A stretch of 29,744 bases of DNA from a virus. Positions within the stretch are counted from its first letter, which is position 1. Each line of letters opens with the position of its first letter. Position numbers and translations under genes: made by a program. The stretch lies in the IMG/VR virus record IMGVR_UViG_3300021961_000434, positions 1-29,744 of that record. The stretch is one strand, 5' to 3'. The notes under the pieces are model-generated. The model saw only the letters and a program-made list of their open reading frames with translations, was not told where the DNA came from and did no database searches. This document shows positions 22,470-29,631 of the stretch, piece after piece.

Positions 22470-25400
22470 TTACGGCGCAGGAGCGTTTTTAAGTTGATTT
22501 CTGTAGGATGTTAACAGCGGAGTCAGGTAAGCGTCGCTTTCAACAATCTTCACCGGCTTAAGGTAGTTCTGCAGGAAGTCCAACACGCCAATTTCGTACG
22601 AAGAAGGGGCGGTGTTTCCGGTAGCGCGGCCGTTGCCCTTGATCTGGGTGACCACAGGGCCCGCAGCTTCCATCCGCACCTCAATCGTATTGACTGGGCG
22701 GTTGCGGTTGTCGCGCAGGGTGTACACCCGCATGGTTCCGTCATTGAACTGCTTGTGTTTCTCCGGACCGTACGCGCCGCCCTTTGCGTAGCCCCCAACA
22801 GAGTGCCCAACGTAGGCGCCCTCGGGCACTGTGGCCTCTGCATTTTCAATGCGCTTCCAGGCAAACCCTGAAAGCGGGCCTTCACCAAACTGCAGCAAGG
22901 GACCGCTGACACCTTCGCTGAAAAACTTGTCCGGCACTCGCTTGCCCGCACGAATGTCCGCGGCCAACGTCTCGCGCTCCAGTCGCTTGGCGGAGATTTT
23001 TGCCGCGCCCCTGACCGCATCCTCAAAGCGAATGTTTTTGAGCTCTCGCTCGGGAATGCTGGCAAGGAACTCGTTGATGCTGCTCGCGTCAAAAAGTTGC
23101 CGCAGCGGTGCATTGGGGCCGCCGGTGCCGTACATGATTTCCCCTTTGTCAAACGCCGTGCGCAGGTTCTGCGGCAGCGCATCGGGCTGCGGCACCCCCT
23201 GAAAGTTCGGATCGCCCAGGCGCGTGCCCGTAGCGGCTTCGTAGTCCGTCAAGATAGACTTGGCGCTGTGGGGCCCGAGTATTGTGTCTGGAACTTTAGC
23301 CGAACGGGTTAAAAACTCTAATGTGGGTTGAGCCTGCGTCACCGGCGTGCCCTGCGCAATCATCCGGTCAATCTCTTGATTGCGCAGCGCTTCCATAAAA
23401 TTCTCGCCCTGACGCGAGGGGCTGTACGTGAAATTTGGGTCCATGACGCTTGCAGGATCGCGAACAGGCACCGAACCACGAATTTGCGTGAGATCGTCGT
23501 AACGCTTGCGCAAGTCGTCAAATGCTTCTGGGTACGCGGGGAAGAACCTGGTTTGGCCCGTCTCTTCATTAACCCGGGTTTTGCCCAATTTCAATGAATC
23601 CAAGGCGTATTTTCTAAAGTCCTTGTTCAGCACCGGCGACTTAATGGTCTGGTCGCGGATGCCGCGATACACCGGGTCGCTTTCAGTGCCAAACTGCTTG
23701 GAAAAATAATTGGCCGCCTTGCTGTTCCAAAAGTTTTCCATGAGCGCCGCGCGGTCCGTGGTGTGCGTCATGTTGGCCAACTGGTCGCGTGCATCGCGCA
23801 CGCCGTTGTCCAGGTACGTCCCTATCCAGTCAGAATTTTGATCGCGACGGATCGCAAGGTTAGAGCCCTCTGGCCGGACCGCATACGATGCACTTGGCAC
23901 GGACAACTGGCGGTTGTACTGTTGGAAGTCTTTGGCCAGATCAGAGGCCGCTTGGCCCGCACGCTGCGCGGTCATGACGCCACTGCGAACGACCCCTGCA
24001 GGGTTGGTCAGGTTGGACAGCAGTTGCCCGGCCGTGTAGAAGCCCTTGTCGGTGGCATCCTTTGGCGGCTCAGGGCGCACCTTGGCCGCCGTCATCTTCT
24101 CCTTGATCCAGTCGCTGCCCATCACGGGCTTGTCGACGTCGTAACCGAGTGGGCGCAGCGCCATGGTGGCAATGTCCACCGGTGCGCCAGCGATGTCGTA
24201 GGGCAGCTCGGTGACGCCCTTGGCCATGTTCACATACGCCTCGCCAGTGTTCAGCGCGCGGCTAATCGGGCCCTCCTTGCGGCCCTTGCCAGACTTGGGC
24301 GTGACAAAGGCCGGGCGGCTGGCCGCGTCCAGTTCTGCGTGGCTGACTTCGCCCTCCTTGGGGCTGCCTTCGGCGCGCTTGACAGCGGGTTTGGAGTTGC
24401 GTTTGGCAAGGTCTAAAAGAATCATGAATTCGGTTGCCGCCGTTGCGTCCACATGTGGTGGGGCATCATCTGCCGTGGTTGGCCCCGCGTACTTTCCTAT
24501 GCCATGGGCAGCAATCTCGTATGGGGTGGCTCGGTAGTCCCTGTTCGCCGCGGCCCACTCCGGGTGGTATTTACGGGCCAGGTCTGCGCGTCTCCTGCCC
24601 TCCCGCATGCCCCCACTGCCTACCAACTTCTTGTAGGCATCAGTGAAAGCATTGCCCTTGCTGAAAATACCAGTCTGCTCACCGGCCTGCTCTTCAAACT
24701 GCCGGTCTACTGCATGCGCCATTTCATGCGCTAGAGTTGATGGCCCAATGGTTTTCTTGTAATCAGAGTCAATGATGTCCTTATTGATCTTGATGGTGCC
24801 TCGGCCTACCCCTCCAACAAACGGCAACTTCATTGAGCTAAACACTGCGTCAATGTGAGAGGGCATTCTTCCGGTTTCCACGTCAGGCACCGCGTCCCTT
24901 GACTTCAGATATTCCAACATAGCGCGGTAGTCTTCATTCTGCTCCGCCTTGGATTTCGTGCGCTCGATGAAGTCGTTGTCACTGCCCTTAAAAAGTCTGC
25001 TAAAAAAGCCGGGCTCTTCAGCCTTTTTAGCGTCGGACTTTTTTACCTCACCACCCTTCTCAAAGCGCTTCTTGGCCAAGCTGTTCTTGGTCAAAGCGGG
25101 CTTCTCCAAGGTCGGTGCGCCCAGGGTGTTGCGCATCAGGCCGCGGGCCGCGTTTGAGGCTTCCTGCGCCTTGAGCTTGTAGGCAAGAGCCAGCGCTTCC
25201 ATCTGCGATCGCGCGCTGTCCTCGCCCTTGAGCTCCGGGACCTGTGCCTTGGCCGACATGAGCGACTCAATGCCCATGGTCATTTCCTTGCCGGACTTGG
25301 CGCCGCCAGAGGACTTGGCCACGCGCTTGACGCTGACCTCGTTGGGCGATGCCTTCTTGCTGCCCATCAGGTCGGCCATCATTTTCTGCGCCGAGCCCAA

Positions 25401-27512
25401 CGGGTCGGTGTTGATGTAGTCTTCCTCGCTGGCCTCGCCGCCTTCTGCATAGCGTTTGGGCTCGTAACTGCTGTACCAGTCGGCCTGAGGCATCTTGTCC
25501 TGCAACTGCTTGGAGTACTCTTGGCTGTAGTAGAACTTGCGCTTGGCGGCTTCTTCCTGTTGAGCCCTTTGCGCGTCCCTGGTTCTTTTGAAGAACGCCA
25601 ATTCCCCCGACGAAGTTGCTGGCGGCTCCGGCTCGGGCTCTGGTAAGACCGAGGTACTGCCCCCGAACAACTTAGCAAACGGGCCGGGCTTGGTCGGCGC
25701 TGGCGCGGCCGGTGCCGGTTGGGCAAAGTTTTCCATCCGCTTCTGGAAGACGCTGAAGCGGTTTTTTGCGCTGTTGGGGTCCGCCACCTCGCCGCCTTCT
25801 GCAAACAACATTGGCGCAGCCGGTGCATAAATGCGGTTGCCCAAGCGGTCAGTGATGAAACCCGCGTTATCCTGGCCGCCCAGCATCGTCGGCGACAGGT
25901 TCTTGTTTGCCCCAATCGCGCCCATGGTGATCTTGCCAGGCTCCAACGGCATGTCCGGCGAGCCAATAGCTCGCGTGCCAGGGCTGATGCCCTGGCTGGG
26001 GGCAGGAGGTGCCATGCCAAAGAAGTTGCCAGGGCTTGTTGCTGGGCTGCCCCCAAAGGTGGGCATTGTTGGCACCGAAATACCGCCGGTGGGGATGCTA
26101 GGCTGGGCAGGCGTCGCTGCCTTTGGCGGCTGCATCGTGTAGTCCTTTACCCCCGCTTCCCTCGCAGCGCGGGGGCTGCTGTACATCTTGCCGTCCGGAC
26201 CATAAACAACGACCTGTATGTCAATGATGCCGTCGTCTACGCGAGACGGTGGGGAAATGCCCCCTGGCCCGGGGACCGCGGGCCGCGGTGCGGGAGCCGG
26301 GGTTCTTGCGCTCGGGGGCACCGGGGTCGGTGTCAAACCCGGTTTGGTGGTACGGTCCAGAGGGGGCAGCCCCACAATCTGCCGCATGATGTCCTCGGCA
26401 CTTTGCTTGTCGCCTACCTTGAGCTTTGCGATTGCATCAGAGAGCTCCGGCGCCTTTGGCTTTGGAAGAGCCTCCAATTGGTCTTTGGCCGTGCTTATGG
26501 CCGGAGCAGGAGCAGGGGTTAGAACCGGAGCCGGAGCTGGCGCTGCCATGACAGGGGCGGAGACCTTTTCTGCAACAGGAATTGGTGCAGGGGCGGGGGC
26601 TGGCGCTGGTGCAGGAGCTGGTGCGGGAGCGGAGCGGCCGCGGCCAAAAATCCTGCCCAAAATCCCACTTTTAAACTCCGGCAATCCCGTTGAAGGGTTG
26701 ATGGTGCCAGAGCCGCCCATCTGCTTGAGCAGCGCTACCGACTCAGGCGACAGATAAGCCAGCAGCTCATCGCCACCGCGCCCGGCTGCCGCTACGCGGT
26801 CCACGGCCTCCATGACCTGCTCTCGACTCATCCGGCTGTTGGTGCCGAGCTCCTGAAGGATGCCGTCCAATGTCTCGTTGTCATCACGTTCCACTGGACC
26901 CCCTTCCGCCATGAACCTGCCGGCCACGGACATTGAACCAAAATTAAACCGATCGGGGTTGCTGGCCACATCAATGGCCACTGCCCTGCTTGCTGCGTCC
27001 TTTTGCGCCCGCTGGGCAGCAGCCTGCTGATAGGCCTTGACGTCTTCTTCTTTGAAAGGCACCTTAGGCGCCTCCATAGTAAACGCCCCAGGCTCAGTGG
27101 GAGCGCTCATCCCAAACGCCTTGAGTGTGGGCTCTGATGGTCCGGCATAGTCCTCGGTCCGCGGTCCGGCATTCCAGGTCTCCACCGCCTTGACGTATGC
27201 GTTGTACTCGTTCTGGTACGGGTTGTAGACTTCTTCGTTGTATTTCTGCGCAGCCGTGTTGTAGGCTTCTACCTGGCCCTTGTACGGGTTGTAGACTTCT
27301 TCGTTGTACTTGGTCAAGGCGTCGTTGTAGGCCTGACGCTGGGCCTCATACGCATCCAGCTCTTTCTGGCGCTGTTCCAGGTAGGCCTTGTCAGAGCCAC
27401 GGAGAAAGGCCCGCTGACCGGGAAGAGCAATGCCGCCGATGGCAAAGTTTTGGACAGGCTCCGGCTCGTAGCCCTCGCTCATCTGGTTTGGAGACAGATA
27501 TTGTTCGTCCAT
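22470..27512 (-). CDS. 1680-residue multidomain protein with HEMAH metallopeptidase motif and PcfJ-like end
   Basis: Recognisable parts in order: two Tyr/Asn-rich repeats (68-111); a GTINPSTGLPEFKSG module (269-283) shared with the 661-codon protein at the left edge; an Ala-Pro tract (about 295-312); a disordered Pro/Gly-rich region; several AEGG/EKGG motifs; a zincin-like segment with H929-E-M-A-H933 in LAHEMAHAVDRQF and a possible third ligand E999 in TPYEIAAHG; and a C-terminal segment (about 1550-1660) with GHSVGGYAKGG, MRVYTLRDNRNRPVNTIEV and TQIKGNG, resembling the PcfJ-like part of phage polyvalent proteins. A virion-delivered, multifunctional protein is likely: size, position between terminase and portal, and peptidase motif fit an ejected protein or internal protease. 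Processing into pieces is possible. Start has GGAG nine bases upstream. Confidence 0.85.
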   Translation of the reverse strand: MDEQYLSPNQMSEGYEPEPVQNFAIGGIALPGQRAFLRGSDKAYLEQRQKELDAYEAQRQAYNDALTKYNEEVYNPYKGQVEAYNTAAQKYNEEVYNPYQNEYNAYVKAVETWNAGPRTEDYAGPSEPTLKAFGMSAPTEPGAFTMEAPKVPFKEEDVKAYQQAAAQRAQKDAASRAVAIDVASNPDRFNFGSMSVAGRFMAEGGPVERDDNETLDGILQELGTNSRMSREQVMEAVDRVAAAGRGGDELLAYLSPESVALLKQMGGSGTINPSTGLPEFKSGILGRIFGRGRSAPAPAPAPAPAPAPAPIPVAEKVSAPVMAAPAPAPVLTPAPAPAISTAKDQLEALPKPKAPELSDAIAKLKVGDKQSAEDIMRQIVGLPPLDRTTKPGLTPTPVPPSARTPAPAPRPAVPGPGGISPPSRVDDGIIDIQVVVYGPDGKMYSSPRAAREAGVKDYTMQPPKAATPAQPSIPTGGISVPTMPTFGGSPATSPGNFFGMAPPAPSQGISPGTRAIGSPDMPLEPGKITMGAIGANKNLSPTMLGGQDNAGFITDRLGNRIYAPAAPMLFAEGGEVADPNSAKNRFSVFQKRMENFAQPAPAAPAPTKPGPFAKLFGGSTSVLPEPEPEPPATSSGELAFFKRTRDAQRAQQEEAAKRKFYYSQEYSKQLQDKMPQADWYSSYEPKRYAEGGEASEEDYINTDPLGSAQKMMADLMGSKKASPNEVSVKRVAKSSGGAKSGKEMTMGIESLMSAKAQVPELKGEDSARSQMEALALAYKLKAQEASNAARGLMRNTLGAPTLEKPALTKNSLAKKRFEKGGEVKKSDAKKAEEPGFFSRLFKGSDNDFIERTKSKAEQNEDYRAMLEYLKSRDAVPDVETGRMPSHIDAVFSSMKLPFVGGVGRGTIKINKDIIDSDYKKTIGPSTLAHEMAHAVDRQFEEQAGEQTGIFSKGNAFTDAYKKLVGSGGMREGRRRADLARKYHPEWAAANRDYRATPYEIAAHGIGKYAGPTTADDAPPHVDATAATEFMILLDLAKRNSKPAVKRAEGSPKEGEVSHAELDAASRPAFVTPKSGKGRKEGPISRALNTGEAYVNMAKGVTELPYDIAGAPVDIATMALRPLGYDVDKPVMGSDWIKEKMTAAKVRPEPPKDATDKGFYTAGQLLSNLTNPAGVVRSGVMTAQRAGQAASDLAKDFQQYNRQLSVPSASYAVRPEGSNLAIRRDQNSDWIGTYLDNGVRDARDQLANMTHTTDRAALMENFWNSKAANYFSKQFGTESDPVYRGIRDQTIKSPVLNKDFRKYALDSLKLGKTRVNEETGQTRFFPAYPEAFDDLRKRYDDLTQIRGSVPVRDPASVMDPNFTYSPSRQGENFMEALRNQEIDRMIAQGTPVTQAQPTLEFLTRSAKVPDTILGPHSAKSILTDYEAATGTRLGDPNFQGVPQPDALPQNLRTAFDKGEIMYGTGGPNAPLRQLFDASSINEFLASIPERELKNIRFEDAVRGAAKISAKRLERETLAADIRAGKRVPDKFFSEGVSGPLLQFGEGPLSGFAWKRIENAEATVPEGAYVGHSVGGYAKGGAYGPEKHKQFNDGTMRVYTLRDNRNRPVNTIEVRMEAAGPVVTQIKGNGRATGNTAPSSYEIGVLDFLQNYLKPVKIVESDAYLTPLLTSYRNQLKNAPAP
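27180..27311 (-). repeat. Two in-frame 66-bp coding repeats
   Basis: Residues 68-89 and 90-111 of the 1680-residue protein both begin KYNEEVYNPY and are each 22 residues. The DNA copies (about 27246-27311 and 27180-27245) share long identical stretches, so the duplication is recent compared with other repeats here. Confidence 0.85.
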
Positions 27513-27553
27513 ATGCGACGGCTCCGTGGAAACAGTTCAGGCCATTTTAAGCC

Positions 27554-29011
27554 TCAATAGTACTCCGGCACAAGCTCGCCCTTGTCCTGCGGCTCGTTGT
27601 CGTCAGACTCCAAGCTGATAAAGTTGCCCTGGCGAAAACGCATCATCGCCATGGTGGTGCTATCGACCATGTCGTCGTTGTCCCCGTTTGGAAAGGCCGC
27701 GCATTCCTCAACAAGCTCCTCGGCCCAGTCCGTGTCAGGGGCCCAGACCATCCCGGCCTCAAAGATCGGCGCCACCGCATTGGCCCGCGAAACCTTGTCG
27801 GTGCCGCTCCTGCGCCCGCCAGGTGAATACATGGTCACCGGAATGCTCATCCGGCGCAGCTCCTGCTGAAGCGACGTGCCCGTGGCCTTGGCCTCGATCA
27901 GCACGTTGTCAGGCTGCCAGTGATCGTACTGGTCCTTGGCCACGCGCTTGAGCTCCGGGAAGTCCCAGCGCCCACGCTTGACGTCGAGCAAGATGATTGA
28001 CGCCCCAGAGTCCTCGTTCAGGTAGAACACGCCCCAGGTGGTGATCACCGAATAGTCAGCCGTCTCCTTCTTGGAGTACGCCGTGTCCAACGATTGGATG
28101 ATGTAGTTCACCACCGGCGGATCGTCCTTTGGCCAGACCTTCCACCACTCGCGCTTCAAGATCGCGCCCTCGTCGTTGGTGGGCTGCTGCTGGTACATCG
28201 CGTTCCACTTCTGCACCGACAACGTGGCCTTGACCCCCTCCAGCTCCTCAATCTTCCAAAAGCCCGGCCATAAGGGTTTACCACTAGGCAAGCTGGCCGG
28301 AAACTCAATGACCTCCCACTGGTCCGCGTTGCGCGATCTCTGCGCCTTGAGCAGCCTCGCCGTCAGGTCCTTCGTGCCCCAGCGCGTCATCACGATCACG
28401 ATCGCGCCGCCTGGCTGCAGACGAGTCCTCGGGCCAGAGATGTACCAGTCCCAGGCATTGTCCAAAGCAAGGTCGCTCATCGCGTCCTGCTCCGAGTGCG
28501 GGTCGTCAATGATCAGAACGTCAGCGCCACGGCCAGTCATGGCACCGCCCACGCCAACGGCAAAGTACTCCCCGCCTTTGTTCGTGTCCCACCGGCCAGC
28601 AGCCTTGGAGTCCTGCTTGAGCGCAACATTGGGGAAGATTTCCTTGTAGGTGTCCATGTCCATCAGGTCACGGACCTTCCTGCCAAAGCGGACGGCGAGC
28701 TCGCTGTTGTGGGTCGCTTCAATGGCCTTGGTCCGCGGCTCTCTTCCCATGAGGTAGGCGGGCAGGAGATAGGACGCAAATTCAGACTTCGTGTGCCGCG
28801 GGGGCATGTTGATGATCAGGCGCTTCAAAGTGCCGTTGGCAATGCGGTCAAAGGCGTTGGCCATCTTCTGATGGTGCTCGCCAAGGATTGCCTCCGGCCA
28901 GACGTAGCGCACGAAATCGATGAAGTGAGCACGCGCTTTGTCTTGAGTTTCAAGCTGCGCGAGCCGGTACTCCAGCTTGAGCCGTTCCGATTCAATTTCG
29001 TCAGGGATCAT
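27554..29011 (-). CDS. Terminase large subunit (485 aa)
   Basis: The motor ATPase and nuclease that packages DNA. Residues 67-77 hold the Walker A-like motif (NMPPRHTKSEF), with Thr in place of the Gly before Lys. Walker B with catalytic acid is ADVLIIDDPHSE (163-174); the coupling motif is IVMTRW (206-211). The RNase H-like nuclease has likely metal ligands D309 (QSLDTAY), E373 (NVLIEAKATG) and D447 or D450 (NDDMVDSTT). The length is typical. It is the first gene of the transcription unit. No small terminase subunit is visible in the window. The ribosome site is weak (GGACC). Confidence 0.95.
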   Translation of the reverse strand: MIPDEIESERLKLEYRLAQLETQDKARAHFIDFVRYVWPEAILGEHHQKMANAFDRIANGTLKRLIINMPPRHTKSEFASYLLPAYLMGREPRTKAIEATHNSELAVRFGRKVRDLMDMDTYKEIFPNVALKQDSKAAGRWDTNKGGEYFAVGVGGAMTGRGADVLIIDDPHSEQDAMSDLALDNAWDWYISGPRTRLQPGGAIVIVMTRWGTKDLTARLLKAQRSRNADQWEVIEFPASLPSGKPLWPGFWKIEELEGVKATLSVQKWNAMYQQQPTNDEGAILKREWWKVWPKDDPPVVNYIIQSLDTAYSKKETADYSVITTWGVFYLNEDSGASIILLDVKRGRWDFPELKRVAKDQYDHWQPDNVLIEAKATGTSLQQELRRMSIPVTMYSPGGRRSGTDKVSRANAVAPIFEAGMVWAPDTDWAEELVEECAAFPNGDNDDMVDSTTMAMMRFRQGNFISLESDDNEPQDKGELVPEYY

Positions 29012-29043
29012 TCAAGGGTCCGTTTCGTTTTGGATTTGCAAAT

Positions 29044-29072
29044 ATTTTGACACGAGTTGAGTTGGTTGACAA
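29044..29072 (-). promoter_or_regulatory. Candidate sigma-70-like promoter for the late operon
   Basis: On the minus strand TTGTCA (29067-29072, five of six matches to the -35 consensus) and CAAAAT (29044-29049, four of six to the -10) are 17 bases apart, 33 bases ahead of the terminase ATG. It is the only reasonable promoter-like pair ahead of the long minus-strand gene array. Match quality is moderate. Confidence 0.45.
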
Positions 29073-29104
29073 AGGGGGCCCTTTTTCAAAATGGGGGCCA
29101 AAAC

Positions 29105-29120
29105 TGTTTCACGTGAAACC
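29105..29120. promoter_or_regulatory. parS-like centromere site (ParB-binding palindrome)
   Basis: TGTTTCACGTGAAACC matches the bacterial parS consensus TGTTNCACGTGAAACA at every specified base except the last. GTTTCACGTGAAAC (29106-29119) is a perfect 14-bp palindrome. parS is the binding and CTP-loading site of chromosomal ParB. No ParB gene is in this window. The site lies between the GC-rich repeat region and the candidate promoter of the terminase operon, in non-coding DNA. Confidence 0.8.
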
Positions 29121-29201
29121 TAGCGTGTGAAATCGGGCTAAAGCCTGCGCAGCTTGCACCCGGCCCGTTTTTTTGGGCCCCGGGGATACGGGGCATGTGA
29201 G

Positions 29202-29223
29202 CTGGCGCCTACTTCGGCGCCAG
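29202..29223. repeat. Perfect 8-bp stem hairpin
   Basis: CTGGCGCC (29202-29209) and GGCGCCAG (29216-29223) form an inverted repeat with the six-base loop TACTTC. No T-tract follows, so a terminator is not indicated. Confidence 0.7.
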
Positions 29224-29290
29224 GGCCCGCGGGCCGCGGCCCGGGCCACCAGGTCGGCGGGCCACCGCACCAGGTCGGCGGCCACCAGGT

Positions 29291-29355
29291 CGGGCGCCTG
29301 GTCGGCGGCCACCTGGTCGGGCGCCTGGTCGGCGGCCACCTGGTCGGGCGCCTGG
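29291..29355. repeat. 27-bp tandem repeat, about 2.4 copies
   Basis: 29291-29317 and 29318-29344 are identical 27-base units starting CGGGCGCCTGGTCGG, and a third partial unit of 11 bases follows (29345-29355). Flanking sequence on the left contains inverted versions (CACCAGGT versus ACCTGGT). Confidence 0.85.
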
Positions 29356-29414
29356 CCACCAGGTACGCGGCCCGCGGGCCACCGCACCAGGTCGGCGGTG
29401 TTTGCGTCCTGGTT

Positions 29415-29460
29415 CACAAACACGGGCCACCAGGACATGCATACACAAACACGGGCCACC
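29415..29460. repeat. 17-bp direct repeat, 29-bp period
   Basis: CACAAACACGGGCCACC occurs at 29415-29431 and 29444-29460. Confidence 0.85.
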
Positions 29461-29491
29461 GCACCAGGCCGGCGGGCCACCAGGTCGAACA

Positions 29492-29604
29492 ATAGGCCGG
29501 GGCTATCGGGGCCCGGCCCGCGGGCCGGGAAACGGGGCCGGAGCTGGCCGGCTCGGGCGCCTGGCGGTGGCCACCAGGCCGGCGGGCCATAGGCCGGGGC
29601 TATC
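29492..29604. repeat. 16-bp direct repeat
   Basis: ATAGGCCGGGGCTATC occurs at 29492-29507 and 29589-29604. Each copy has partial dyad symmetry (ATAG...CTAT). Confidence 0.8.
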
Positions 29605-29611
29605 CTGGCCG

Positions 29612-29631
29612 GTTTGCATGTACATGCAAAC
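29612..29631. repeat. 20-bp perfect palindrome
   Basis: GTTTGCATGTACATGCAAAC is a perfect palindrome of 20 bases and one of the few A/T-containing islands in this GC-rich region. Related CACAAACAC and CATGCA words lie at 29432-29452. It looks like an operator or other dimer-protein site. Confidence 0.8.

Noticed and set aside
29066-29090. Plus-strand TTGACA near the candidate late promoter
   Set aside because: No suitable -10 sequence at the right distance and no gene to the right.
29162-29179. GGCCC-GTTTTTTT-GGGCC as a terminator
   Set aside because: The T-run is in the loop rather than after the stem, and the stem has only five pairs.
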